64,000 bases of DNA from Paucibacter_B soli (GCF_037482845.1 NZ_JBBHJW010000001.1:62001-126000), one strand, 5' to 3'. Counted from the first letter of the stretch, positions 25,800 through 34,574 are shown. Notes: a model not told the origin generated them from the sequence alone. Program-made: numbers and translations.

Positions 25800-27149
25800 A
25801 TGTTCAAGAAGATATTGATTGCGAACCGGGGCGAGATTGCGCTCCGGATCCAGCGCGCCTGCCGTGAGCTGGGCGTGAAGTCGGTGGTGGTGTATTCCGA
25901 GGCCGACCGCGACGCCAAGTATGTGAAGCTGGCCGACGAGGCCGTGTGCATAGGCCCTGCCGCTTCAGCCCAGAGTTATCTGAGCATGCCGGCCATCATC
26001 GCCACCGCCGAGGTCACCGATGCCGAGGCCATCCACCCCGGCTACGGCTTCCTTTCCGAGAATGCCGACTTCGCCGAGCGCGTGGAGCGCAGCGGCTTCA
26101 CCTTCATCGGCCCGACTTCGGAAAACATCCGCATGATGGGCGACAAGGTCTCGGCCAAGCAGGCCATGATCCGCGCCGGCGTGCCCTGCGTGCCGGGCTC
26201 GGAAGGCGCCCTGCCCGACGACCCCAAGGAAATCATCCGCATTGCCCGCTCGGTGGGCTATCCGGTCATCATCAAGGCGGCCGGCGGCGGCGGCGGACGC
26301 GGCATGCGCGTGGTGCATACCGAGGCGGCGCTGGTGAACGCGGTGCAGATGACGCGCAGCGAGGCGGGCGCGGCCTTCGGCAATCCCGAGGTCTATATGG
26401 AGAAGTTCCTGGAGAACCCGCGCCATGTGGAAATTCAGATCCTCGCCGACAGCCACAAGAGCGCGGTCTGGCTGGGCGAGCGCGACTGCTCGATGCAGCG
26501 CCGCCACCAGAAGATCATCGAGGAAGCACCGGCACCGGGCATCCCGCGCCGCGTCATCGAGAAGATCGGCGACCGCTGCTCAGCCGCCTGCCGCAAGATG
26601 GGCTACCGCGGTGCCGGCACTTTCGAGTTCCTCTATGAGAACGGCGAGTTCTACTTCATCGAGATGAACACGCGCGTGCAGGTGGAGCATCCGGTCACCG
26701 AGATGGTCACCGGCATCGACATCGTGCAGATGCAGATCCGCATCGCCGCTGGCGAGAAGCTGCCCTTCACGCAGCGCAATATCGAGATGCGCGGCCACGC
26801 GATCGAGTGCCGCATCAATGCGGAGGACCCGGTCAAGTTCGTGCCCTCGCCCGGCCGCATCACCATGTGGCACCCGCCCGGCGGCCCCGGCATCCGGGTG
26901 GATTCGCATGCCTATACCAACTACTTCGTGCCGCCCAACTACGACTCCATGATCGGCAAGATCATTGCCCATGGCGACACGCGCGAGCAGGCCCTGGCAC
27001 GCATGCGCATCGCCCTGTCGGAGACGGTGGTGGAAGGCATTCAGACCAATATCCCGCTGCACCGTGAGCTGATGGTGGACGCCAAGTTCATCGAGGGCGG
27101 CACCTCCATCCATTACCTGGAAGGCTGGATGTCCCAGCACAAGCGCTGA
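25800..27149 (+). CDS. accC: Biotin carboxylase subunit of acetyl-CoA carboxylase
   Basis: ATP-grasp enzyme of 449 residues that carboxylates biotin on AccB. The N-terminal KILIANRGEIALRI, the glycine-rich ATP loop KAAGGGGGRGMR and the metal/catalytic region FIEMNTRVQVEHPVTEM are all intact, and the length is standard. The stop overlaps the prmA start by one base. Confidence 0.98.
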   Translation: MFKKILIANRGEIALRIQRACRELGVKSVVVYSEADRDAKYVKLADEAVCIGPAASAQSYLSMPAIIATAEVTDAEAIHPGYGFLSENADFAERVERSGFTFIGPTSENIRMMGDKVSAKQAMIRAGVPCVPGSEGALPDDPKEIIRIARSVGYPVIIKAAGGGGGRGMRVVHTEAALVNAVQMTRSEAGAAFGNPEVYMEKFLENPRHVEIQILADSHKSAVWLGERDCSMQRRHQKIIEEAPAPGIPRRVIEKIGDRCSAACRKMGYRGAGTFEFLYENGEFYFIEMNTRVQVEHPVTEMVTGIDIVQMQIRIAAGEKLPFTQRNIEMRGHAIECRINAEDPVKFVPSPGRITMWHPPGGPGIRVDSHAYTNYFVPPNYDSMIGKIIAHGDTREQALARMRIALSETVVEGIQTNIPLHRELMVDAKFIEGGTSIHYLEGWMSQHKR

Positions 27150-28057
27150 TGTCGCAAACGCTGCACGAACTGATCCTGATCTGCCGCGAGGACGATGTCG
27201 AGTTCGTCAGCGACGCGCTGATGGAGATCGACTCGCTGGCCGTCTCGGTGGAAGACGCCGATGCCGACACGCCCGCCGAACAGGCCCTGTTCGGCGAGCC
27301 CGGCATGCCCGCGCCCAAGGGTGGCTGGGAGCGCTCGGTGGTGAAGGCCCTGTTCGCCACCGAGGCCGAGGCCACCGAAGCCGCCACCCTGGTGCTGGCG
27401 CAGGACTGGGCCGCCGACGTGCATGTGCAGACCATCCAGGCGGTGGCCGAGCAGGACTGGGTGCGCCTGACGCAGTCTCAGTTCGCGCCGGTGGAGATCA
27501 CACCCGAGTTCTGGATCGTGCCTTCCTGGCATGAGGCACCGGCCCAGGCCACCACGGTGATGCGCCTGGATCCGGGCCTGGCCTTCGGCACCGGCACGCA
27601 CCCGACCACGCGCATGTGCTTGCGCTGGATCGCGCAGCATGCCGCGCAGGCACCCGCCTGGGACCGCGTGCTGGACTACGGCTGCGGTTCGGGCATTCTC
27701 GCCATCGGCGCGGCCCTGCATGGCGCCAAGCAGATCGACGCGGTGGACATCGACCCTGCGGCCATCACCGCATCGCTGGCCAATGCCCAGGCCAACCGGG
27801 TGCAGCTGCATGCCGCCCTGCCCGACGCTGCCAAGGGCGAGTACCCGCTGGTGCTGGCGAATATCCTGGCCTCGCCGCTGAAGCTGCTCGCACCCCTGCT
27901 GTGCGCGCACCTGGCCCCTGGCGCGCACCTGGTGCTGGCCGGCATCCTGGAGCGTCAGGCCGATGAGCTCAAGGCCGCCTATGCGCCCTGGGCCAAGCTC
28001 GAAGTCAGCGACAGCGAAGAGGGCTGGATCCTGATGACGGCGCAACGCCAGGCCTGA
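27149..28057 (+). CDS. prmA: Ribosomal protein L11 methyltransferase
   Basis: Class I SAM methyltransferase of 302 residues that trimethylates ribosomal protein L11. The N-terminal substrate domain is followed by the family marker DPGLAFGTGTHPTTRMCL, then SAM motif I VLDYGCGSGILAIGA and the NILASPLKLLAP segment. It directly follows accC, as in many betaproteobacteria and gammaproteobacteria. Confidence 0.96.
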   Translation: MSQTLHELILICREDDVEFVSDALMEIDSLAVSVEDADADTPAEQALFGEPGMPAPKGGWERSVVKALFATEAEATEAATLVLAQDWAADVHVQTIQAVAEQDWVRLTQSQFAPVEITPEFWIVPSWHEAPAQATTVMRLDPGLAFGTGTHPTTRMCLRWIAQHAAQAPAWDRVLDYGCGSGILAIGAALHGAKQIDAVDIDPAAITASLANAQANRVQLHAALPDAAKGEYPLVLANILASPLKLLAPLLCAHLAPGAHLVLAGILERQADELKAAYAPWAKLEVSDSEEGWILMTAQRQA

Positions 28058-28089
28058 GAGGTTCAGTGAAGTAATGGCATGATCCGCGC

Positions 28090-29106
28090 ATGAGCCTGGC
28101 CACCCGTTGTACCGCTTGCGGCACCATCTTCCGGGTGGTGCAGGATCAGTTGCGCGTCTCCGACGGCTGGGTGCGCTGCGGCCGCTGCGCCGAGGTGTTC
28201 GACGCACGCGAACAGCTTTTCGACATGGACCGCGAGGCGCCGCCGCCCTGGCCGCCGCAGGTGTTGGAGCAGCCGCCCACGGAGCAAGCCCCGCCCGCAC
28301 GCCCTGCGCCGGATGAGCAGGCCACCTGGGTCATGCCGAGCGACACGCGCAGGCCCGCTGCCGAACCTAGCGCCGTCGATGCGCCCGCCGAGGCAAGCCC
28401 TGACCCCCAACTGATCCGGGACGAGCCGGCCGCAGCAGAGGATCGACGCGAACCCTACTGGGAACCCGAGCCGCCAGCGGAGCCCGAGCCGGAGGCGCCC
28501 TTGCAGCCACCGGCCGACGACCAAGACGTGGTGCTGGCGCCCAGCCTGGCGCCCAGCAATGCCGCCACTGCTGCGCCGCCGGGCGCGGCGCCGCTGCCGA
28601 GCTTTCTCAAGCACGCCGAAGGACGGGCCCGCTGGCAGCGTCGTCCGGTGCGCCTGGCGCTGGCCCTGGGCAGCGGCTTGCTGGCGCTGGGCCTGACGGC
28701 GCAAGTGCTCTGGCATTTCCGCGATGCCGCGGCCGCCATCTATCCGCAGGCTCTGCCCCAGCTGCGGGCCGCCTGCGCCCAGCTCGGCTGCGAGATCAAA
28801 CCCTGGCAGCGCATCGACGCCATCAGCGTGGAAAGCAGCGCGCTGACGCTCGCCGCCTCGGGCAATCACTACAAGCTGAGCCTCGCCCTGCGCAACAAGA
28901 GCGGCTGGGAGCTCGCCCTGCCCTGGGTGGACCTGACCCTCACCGACGCCAATGGCGCCATCGTGGCGCGCCGCGCACTCTCGCCGGCAGACTTCAACCT
29001 CGGCAAGAATAGCCTGGCGGCCGGTGCCGAACAGGGGCTGCAACTGGTACTCAGCACCGGCAAGCAGCGCGTCACCGGCTACACGGTGGAGATCTTCCAC
29101 CCATAA
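28090..29106 (+). CDS. DUF3426 zinc-ribbon membrane protein
   Basis: Protein of 338 residues. The N-terminal zinc ribbon (MJ0042 type) has two CxxC pairs, CTACG near residue 8 and CGRCAEVF near residue 33. A long Pro/Glu/Ala-rich disordered section follows, then one membrane segment (about 193-215) and a C-terminal DUF3426 beta domain. Function is unknown; the context with prmA is common in Burkholderiales. Its TAA stop lies in the T-tract region of the opposite-strand terminator. Confidence 0.87.
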   Translation: MSLATRCTACGTIFRVVQDQLRVSDGWVRCGRCAEVFDAREQLFDMDREAPPPWPPQVLEQPPTEQAPPARPAPDEQATWVMPSDTRRPAAEPSAVDAPAEASPDPQLIRDEPAAAEDRREPYWEPEPPAEPEPEAPLQPPADDQDVVLAPSLAPSNAATAAPPGAAPLPSFLKHAEGRARWQRRPVRLALALGSGLLALGLTAQVLWHFRDAAAAIYPQALPQLRAACAQLGCEIKPWQRIDAISVESSALTLAASGNHYKLSLALRNKSGWELALPWVDLTLTDANGAIVARRALSPADFNLGKNSLAAGAEQGLQLVLSTGKQRVTGYTVEIFHP

Positions 29107-29129
29107 AAAAACCCGGCCGGAGCCGGGTT
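29104..29129 (-). terminator. Rho-independent terminator of the histone H1-like gene
   Basis: AACCCGGC (29110-29117) and GCCGGGTT (29122-29129) form an 8-bp stem with a CGGA loop. On the minus strand it is followed by at least six Ts (A-run 29105-29110), so it serves the minus-strand gene ending at 29166. It overlaps the stop codon of the DUF3426 gene. Confidence 0.82.
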
Positions 29130-29165
29130 CATGCACAAGGCCCCGTGGGGCCCATGCGTTCAAGC

Positions 29166-29789
29166 TCAGGGCTTGTTGCCGGTCGGGAAGGGCCAGGCAG
29201 CTTGCGGGCTCAGTGCCGTCTTGGCTGCGGGAGCAGCGGCAGGCTTGGCAGCAGGAGCAGGGGCGGCAGCAGCCTTCTTGGCGGCAGGCTTCTTGGCAGC
29301 CGGCTTGGCGGCGGGCTTTGCAGCAGCCTTGGCAGCCGGCTTGGCCTTTGCAGCAGCCTTGACGGGCGGCTTCTTGGGCGCGGCGGCCTTCTTGGCAGGA
29401 GCGGCAGCCTTCTTCGGTGCAGCGGCCTTCTTGGCAGGAGCGGCAGCCTTCTTGGGTGCAGCGGCCTTCTTGGCAGGAGCGGCAGCCTTCTTCGGTGCAG
29501 CAGCCTTCTTCGCAGGAGCAGCAGCCTTCTTCGGTGCAGCTGCCTTCTTGGCAGGAGCGGCAGCCTTCTTCGGTGCAGCGGCCTTCTTGGCAGGAGCGGC
29601 AGCCTTCTTCGGTGCAGCAGCCTTCTTCGCAGGAGCGGCAGCCTTCTTCGGTGCAGCAGCCTTCTTCGCAGGAGCAGCAGCCTTCTTCGGTGCAGCAGCC
29701 TTCTTTGCCGGAGCTGCGGCCTTCTTTGCCGGAGCAGCCTTCTTCGCGGGAGCGGCCTTCTTGGCCGGCGCCTTCTTTGCAGTTGCCAT
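29166..29789 (-). CDS. Lysine/alanine-rich histone H1-like DNA-binding protein
   Basis: Protein of 207 residues made almost only of Ala, Lys and Pro, a bacterial histone H1-like nucleoid protein. After a short KKAPAKKAAPAKK start, a 13-residue unit AAAPAKKAAAPKK is repeated about nine times (residues 24-140). A less regular Ala/Lys/Pro tail follows, then a non-basic end with A-A-W-P-F-P-T-G-N-K-P. The start is sure: AAGGAGA lies seven bases before the ATG. The repeats make length variation between strains likely. Confidence 0.9.
   Translation of the reverse strand: MATAKKAPAKKAAPAKKAAPAKKAAAPAKKAAAPKKAAAPAKKAAAPKKAAAPAKKAAAPKKAAAPAKKAAAPKKAAAPAKKAAAPKKAAAPAKKAAAPKKAAAPAKKAAAPKKAAAPAKKAAAPKKAAAPAKKAAAPKKPPVKAAAKAKPAAKAAAKPAAKPAAKKPAAKKAAAAPAPAAKPAAAPAAKTALSPQAAWPFPTGNKP
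29370..29720 (-). repeat. Tandem 39-bp repeat within the histone H1-like gene
   Basis: About nine copies of a 39-bp unit, each a 21-bp half (coding AAAPAKK) plus an 18-bp half (coding AAAPKK). The copies differ by a few silent changes, for example TTGGCAGG versus TTCGCAGG and CTTCGGTGC versus CTTGGGTGC. The two halves are themselves related, so the array probably grew from a shorter unit. Confidence 0.9.
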
Positions 29790-29818
29790 TTCGTTTCTCC
29801 TTGATCAAGTGGAAAAGT

Positions 29819-29850
29819 CACTGCCCGCCGCGGACCGGTCCGCCGCAGTG
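29819..29850. repeat. Compound inverted repeat upstream of the histone H1-like gene
   Basis: The perfect 14-bp palindrome GCGGACCGGTCCGC (29830-29843) is enclosed by CACTGC (29819-29824) and GCAGTG (29845-29850). It lies 30-60 bases upstream of the ATG on the minus strand, so it is either an operator or a hairpin in the 5' leader. A further 10-bp palindrome, CTTGATCAAG, overlaps the Shine-Dalgarno of the same gene. Confidence 0.65.
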
Positions 29851-30023
29851 CAGCTATTCACCGCCTGAGAGTCGCCCAGGAGGAGCGCCTCAGTACGATG
29901 AATGGGGGCGCAAGCCCACACCGCCGCTTCTATGTCGGTCGGTTGAGGGATTGCAAAGCTTGATCTCATTGATGATGAGCTTTCAACAAAGGACTGTTCG
30001 GCGCCGTACCCAGGGGTGCCCTG

Positions 30024-31196
30024 TCAGTCCCAACTCAGCGCGCCACCGGACTGGTATTCGATGACGCGGGTTTCGAAGAAGTTGCGTTCCTTCTTCAGGT
30101 CAATCATTTCGCTCATCCAGGGGAACGGGTTTTCCTCGTTCGGGAAGAGCTCCTCGAGGCCGATCTGCGTGGCGCGACGATTCGCGATGTAACGCAGATA
30201 GCCCTTGAACATCGAAGCATTCAGGCCAAGCACGCCGCGCGGCATGGTGTCCTCGGCATAGCGGTACTCCAGCTCCACCGCCTTCAGGAACAAGGCCTTG
30301 ATCTCGGCCTTGAACTCCGCCGTCCACAGATGCGGGTTCTCGAGCTTGATCTGGTTGATCAGGTCGATGCCGAAGTTGCAGTGCATGGACTCGTCGCGCA
30401 GGATGTACTGGTACTGCTCGGCCGCACCGGTCATCTTGTTCTGGCGGCCCATCGCGAGGATTTGCGTGAAGCCGACGTAGAAGAACAGGCCTTCCATCAG
30501 GCAGGCAAACACGATCAGGCTCTTCAAGAGCGTCTGGTCGTTGGCCGGCGTGCCGGTGACGAAGTGCGGATCCATGATCGCGTCGATGAAGGGGATCAGG
30601 AACTCGTCCTTGTCCCGGATCGACTGCACCTCGTGGTAGGCGTTGAAGATCTCGCTCTCGTCCAGGCCCAGCGACTCGACGATGTACTGGTAGGCGTGCG
30701 TGTGGATGGCCTCTTCAAAGGCCTGGCGCAGCAGGAACTGGCGTGCCTCGGGCGCGGTGATGTGGCGGTAGGTGCCCAACACGATGTTGTTGGCGGCCAG
30801 CGAATCGGCGGTGACGAAGAAGCCCAGATTGCGCTTGATGATGCGACGCTCGTCGTCGCTCAGGCCGGCCGGGTCCTTCCACAGCGCGATGTCGCGCGAC
30901 ATGTTCACTTCCTGCGGCATCCAGTGGTTCGCGCAGGTGGCGAGGTACTTCTCCCAGGCCCACTTGTACTTGAACGGCACCAGCTGATTCACATCGGTCT
31001 GGCCGTTGATGATGCGCTTGTCGGCGGCGTTGACGCGGCGCGTGCTGGCGGCCTCGATGGAGCTGGAAGCAGGGGCGGAAGAATGCGGCGCGGAGGCTTC
31101 GGCACGCGCGGCCGGCGTTGTGCTCGTCGCTGCGTTTGTGTGGGCGCTAAGGGTCGCGCTTTGCGTGGGCTTCAGTTCTTCTTCCCAAACCAACAT
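30024..31196 (-). CDS. nrdB: Class Ia ribonucleotide reductase, beta subunit
   Basis: Radical-generating subunit of 390 residues from the ATG at 31196 (MLVWEEELKPTQ). Di-iron ligands are seen in FEEAIHTHAY, LMEGLFFYVG and RDESMHCNFG, and the radical-site Tyr candidate lies in HTHAYQYI. Residues 12-55 form an Ala/Ser/Thr-rich low-complexity insert near the N-terminus. The C-terminal tail ends E-Y-Q-S-G-G-A-L-S-W-D. It follows nrdA on the same strand after a structured 256-base spacer. Confidence 0.95.
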   Translation of the reverse strand: MLVWEEELKPTQSATLSAHTNAATSTTPAARAEASAPHSSAPASSSIEAASTRRVNAADKRIINGQTDVNQLVPFKYKWAWEKYLATCANHWMPQEVNMSRDIALWKDPAGLSDDERRIIKRNLGFFVTADSLAANNIVLGTYRHITAPEARQFLLRQAFEEAIHTHAYQYIVESLGLDESEIFNAYHEVQSIRDKDEFLIPFIDAIMDPHFVTGTPANDQTLLKSLIVFACLMEGLFFYVGFTQILAMGRQNKMTGAAEQYQYILRDESMHCNFGIDLINQIKLENPHLWTAEFKAEIKALFLKAVELEYRYAEDTMPRGVLGLNASMFKGYLRYIANRRATQIGLEELFPNEENPFPWMSEMIDLKKERNFFETRVIEYQSGGALSWD

Positions 31197-31339
31197 GGTG
31201 GCCTTCCTATCGTCGTGAATTATCAGAGTGTTGTGTTCAAACACCAAGGACTTCTTGACAGCGCAACGTCTTCGCTGTTGCTGGCCTGCATCGCAATTGC
31301 GCGGCTTGAGCGCGCTGCACGGGCCTGCTGTTCAAGCGC

Positions 31340-31385
31340 TCATCGATGCATTGAAAAAACAGGCGATCGCCGTTTGCATCGATGA
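31340..31385. repeat. 11-bp inverted repeat with inner palindrome in the nrdA-nrdB spacer
   Basis: TCATCGATGCA (31340-31350) and TGCATCGATGA (31375-31385) are perfect complements. Between them lie the palindrome GGCGATCGCC (31362-31371) and, on the minus strand, a run of six Ts just after it. Read on the minus strand the inner part looks like a small terminator or attenuator enclosed by an outer stem. Confidence 0.7.
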
Positions 31386-31414
31386 ACACGCGCATCGCGG
31401 GCGTTCGGTGTGTG

Positions 31415-31440
31415 CCGCGATCGCTCACTCGCGATCGCGG
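31415..31440. repeat. Perfect 10-bp hairpin just after nrdA
   Basis: CCGCGATCGC (31415-31424) and GCGATCGCGG (31431-31440) with the loop TCACTC, 13 bases past the nrdA stop. No T-tract follows, so it would act as an mRNA 3' barrier or processing site rather than as a simple terminator. It shares the octamer GCGATCGC with the palindrome at 31362-31371. Confidence 0.75.
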
Positions 31441-31452
31441 AACGCGTTCAAA

Positions 31453-34371
31453 TCACTGGCAAGCCTCGCAGCCCGGATCGTCGATCGAGCAGAACTTGAT
31501 GTCGGTCGCAGGCGTTGCATCGGCGCTCACAACAGGGGCCGCTTGTGCTGCTGGTGCAGCCGCTGCGGGAGCCGCGCTCATGCCACCCGAGTTCGACACC
31601 GAGTTGAGCTGACCCGACTTCGTGACCGTGCTCTTCTCGGCCGACGAGGCGCTCATGGTGCGCAGGTAGTAGGTCGTCTTCAGACCGCGCAACCAGGCCA
31701 GCTTGTAGGTCTCATCGAGCTTCTTGCCCGAGGCACCGGCCATATAGATGTTGAGCGACTGCGCCTGATCGATCCACTTCTGGCGGCGTGCAGCGGCCTC
31801 AACCAGCCACTGCGTCTCGACTTCGAACGCGGTGGCGTAGAGCGCCTTCAACTCCTCGGGCACGCGGTCGATGCGGCGCAGCGAGCCGTCGAAATGCTTC
31901 AGGTCCATCACCATCACGTCGTCCCACAGACCCAGCTTCTTGAGGTCGCGCACCAGCGATTCGTTGATCACGGTGAACTCGCCGCTGAGGTTGGACTTGA
32001 CCGAGAGGTTGCCGAAGCAGGGCTCGATCGAGGCATCCACGCCGATGATGTTGGAGATGGTGGCGGTGGGCGCGATCGCCACGCAGTTGCTGTTGCGCAT
32101 GCCGTGCGCGGCGATGCGTGCACGCAGCGCGTCCCAGTCCATGCTGCTGCTGCGGTCCACGTCCACATAGCCGCCGCGCGCTTCGGCCAGCAGGTTCAGC
32201 GAGTCGATCGGCAGGATGCCGCGATCCCACAGCGAGCCGCGGTAGGAGGAGTAGCGGCCGCGCTCCTCGGCCAGCTGGGTCGAGGCCCAGTAGGCGTAGT
32301 AGCAGACGGCTTCCATCGAGCGGTCGGCGAACTCCACCGCGGCGTCCGAGGCATAGGGCGTGCGCAGCGCATAGAGCGCATCCTGGAAGCCCATGATGCC
32401 CAGACCCACCGGGCGGTGGCGCAGGTTGGAGTCGCGCGCCTTCTTGACGGCGTAGTAGTTGATGTCGATGACGTTGTCCAGCATGCGCATGGCCGTGGCA
32501 ATCGTCTTCTTCAGCTTTTCATGATCAATCTGGCCGTCCTTCAGATGCTGCACCAGGTTCACCGAACCCAGGTTGCAGACCGCGATCTCGCTCTCGTTGG
32601 TGTTGAGCGTGATCTCGGTGCAGAGGTTGGACGAATGCACCACGCCCACATGCTGCTGCGGCGAGCGCACATTGCAGGCGTCCTTGAAGGTGATCCAGGG
32701 ATGGCCGGTCTCGAACAGCATCGACAGCATCTTGCGCCACAGGTCCTTGGCGGGCATGCGCTTGAAGAGCTTGATCTCGCCGCGGTCGGCCTTGGCCTCG
32801 TAGGCCACATAGGCCTCTTCGAAGGCCTTGCCGAACAGGTCGTGCAGGTCCGGGCAGGTCGAGGGGCTGAACAGCGTCCAGTCACCACCGTCCATGACAC
32901 GGCGCATGAACAGATCGGGGATCCAGTTCGCGGTGTTCATGTCGTGGGTGCGGCGGCGATCGTCGCCGGTGTTCTTGCGCAGCTCCAGGAACTCCTCGAT
33001 GTCCAGGTGCCAGCTTTCCAGATAGGCGCACACCGCGCCCTTGCGCTTGCCGCCCTGGTTCACCGCCACGGCGGTGTCGTTCACCACCTTGAGGAAGGGC
33101 ACCACGCCCTGGCTCTTGCCGTTGGTGCCCTTGATGTGCGAGCCCAGCGCGCGCACCGGGGTCCAGTCATTGCCCAGGCCGCCGGCGAACTTGGAGAGCA
33201 GCGCGTTTTCCTTCAGCGCCTCGTAGATGCCGTCCAGATCGTCGGCCACGGTGGTCAGGTAGCAGCTGGAGAGCTGCGAGCGCCGCGTGCCGGAGTTGAA
33301 CAGCGTGGGCGTCGAACTCATGAAGTCGAAGGTCGAGAGCACCTCGTAGAACTCGATGGCGCGTGCCTCGCGGTCTATCTCGTTGAGCGCCAGGCCCATC
33401 GCCACGCGCATGAAGAAGGCCTGCGGCATCTCGATGCGCTTGCCATCGCTGTGCAGGAAGTAGCGATCGAACAGGGTCTGCAGGCCCAGGTAGTCGAACT
33501 GCAGGTCGCGCTCGGCCTTCAGGGCCGCGCCCAGCTTGACCAGGTCGTATTGCTGCAGGCGCTCGTCCAGCAGCTCGGCCTGCACGCCCTTCTTGATATA
33601 GCCGGGGAAGTAGTCGGCGTAGCGGGCCTGCATCTGCTCATGCGTGACCTCTTCGCCGAGGATCTCGCGGCGGATGGTGTGCATCAGCAGGCGCGCGGTG
33701 GCGCGCGTGTAGCCGGGGTCCTTCTCGATCAGGGTGCGGGCGGCCAGGATGGCGGCCTTGTAGACCTCGTCGATGGGCACGCCGTCGTAGAGGTTGCGCT
33801 TGGTCTCGGCCAGGATGGGATCGGGCTTCACGTCGGCGCCCAGATTGGCGCAGGCCGACACGATCAGGCCCTGCAGGCGCGCCAGGTCCAGCGGCACGCG
33901 CACGCCGCCGTCGATCACGGTCAACTGGGCCTCGGCCACCGGCGCCGCCACCTCGCCCTGGCGCGCGCGCTCCTGCGAACGGCGCTCGCGGTACAGCACA
34001 TAGGCGCGCGCCACCTCATGGTGGCCGCCGCGCATCAGGCCCAGTTCCACATGGTCCTGCACGTCCTCGATATGGAAGGTGCCGCCGCTGGGGCGCGAGC
34101 GCAGCAGTGCGCGCACCACCGCCTCGGTCAGGCCATCCACCGTCTCGCGCACGCTCGCCGAGGCCGCACCCGTGGTGCCATGCACGGCCAGAAAGGCCTT
34201 CATCAGCGCAATGGCGATCTTGCTGGGCTCGAACGAGACCACGGCGCCATTGCGGCGGATGATCTGGTAGGCCGCATAGGCCGATTGCTTGGGCGCGGTG
34301 GCGCCGCCCGCGGAGGCGGTGTGCGCGTGCTCGGCAGGCGTGCTGGCGACAACGGTTTGCATGCTGTTCAT
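31453..34371 (-). CDS. nrdA: Class Ia ribonucleotide reductase, alpha subunit
   Basis: Catalytic subunit of 972 residues from the ATG at 34371; an ATG three codons later is equally possible, and an upstream frame to 34413 is unlikely. N-terminal ATP-cone(s) are seen: RRNGAVVSFEPSKIAIALMK, and a second related region near residue 150. Active-site segments are SSNLCTEITLNTNESE and CNLGSVNLVQHL. The C-terminal redox pair is in DPGCEACQ. It lacks the B12 or glycyl-radical signatures of class II/III. The length, above the 760 of E. coli NrdA, fits the two-cone betaproteobacterial type. Expression is probably under NrdR (see promoter). Confidence 0.96.
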   Translation of the reverse strand: MNSMQTVVASTPAEHAHTASAGGATAPKQSAYAAYQIIRRNGAVVSFEPSKIAIALMKAFLAVHGTTGAASASVRETVDGLTEAVVRALLRSRPSGGTFHIEDVQDHVELGLMRGGHHEVARAYVLYRERRSQERARQGEVAAPVAEAQLTVIDGGVRVPLDLARLQGLIVSACANLGADVKPDPILAETKRNLYDGVPIDEVYKAAILAARTLIEKDPGYTRATARLLMHTIRREILGEEVTHEQMQARYADYFPGYIKKGVQAELLDERLQQYDLVKLGAALKAERDLQFDYLGLQTLFDRYFLHSDGKRIEMPQAFFMRVAMGLALNEIDREARAIEFYEVLSTFDFMSSTPTLFNSGTRRSQLSSCYLTTVADDLDGIYEALKENALLSKFAGGLGNDWTPVRALGSHIKGTNGKSQGVVPFLKVVNDTAVAVNQGGKRKGAVCAYLESWHLDIEEFLELRKNTGDDRRRTHDMNTANWIPDLFMRRVMDGGDWTLFSPSTCPDLHDLFGKAFEEAYVAYEAKADRGEIKLFKRMPAKDLWRKMLSMLFETGHPWITFKDACNVRSPQQHVGVVHSSNLCTEITLNTNESEIAVCNLGSVNLVQHLKDGQIDHEKLKKTIATAMRMLDNVIDINYYAVKKARDSNLRHRPVGLGIMGFQDALYALRTPYASDAAVEFADRSMEAVCYYAYWASTQLAEERGRYSSYRGSLWDRGILPIDSLNLLAEARGGYVDVDRSSSMDWDALRARIAAHGMRNSNCVAIAPTATISNIIGVDASIEPCFGNLSVKSNLSGEFTVINESLVRDLKKLGLWDDVMVMDLKHFDGSLRRIDRVPEELKALYATAFEVETQWLVEAAARRQKWIDQAQSLNIYMAGASGKKLDETYKLAWLRGLKTTYYLRTMSASSAEKSTVTKSGQLNSVSNSGGMSAAPAAAAPAAQAAPVVSADATPATDIKFCSIDDPGCEACQ

Positions 34372-34549
34372 TCCTCGTCTGGTCTCGTTCGAATCTGAAA
34401 TAGGCCGGACCACGACGCGCCAATGGGCGGTCGGGCTTCAGGCTTCAAATGGTTTGGGAGGCGCCCGGTCAAAGCGGCACTCCACGGAACGCAAGACGAG
34501 GTCTGCGCGTTCCGGCGCATGCGATGGTGCTGACCGGGTGACCACCGAC

Positions 34550-34574
34550 AAAAAAGCGCCGCAGTGAGCGGCGC
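34550..34574 (-). terminator. Terminator-like hairpin in the nrdA leader (attenuator candidate)
   Basis: On the minus strand GCGCCGC, loop TCACT, GCGGCGC is followed at once by six Ts (A-run 34550-34555). This is a strong intrinsic-terminator shape. It sits about 125 bases after the predicted transcription start and 179 bases before the nrdA start codon, so it would stop transcription before nrdA unless overridden. Confidence 0.75.

Noticed and set aside
29370..29720. CRISPR-like array
   Set aside because: The 39-bp repeats are directly adjacent without spacers and encode regular protein repeats.
28063..29808. Cys/Gly/Glu-rich frame of 581 codons on the minus strand
   Set aside because: It is a shifted reading of the histone H1-like repeat joined to the antisense of the DUF3426 gene.
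31362..31440. Cyanobacterial-type HIP1 repeats (GCGATCGC)
   Set aside because: Only three local copies, all within hairpins, in a betaproteobacterial context; they do not indicate cyanobacterial origin.
31228..34398. Open frame of 1056 codons on the plus strand across nrdA
   Set aside because: Antisense to nrdA, with low-complexity composition and no recognised motif. nrdA itself has complete catalytic motifs.
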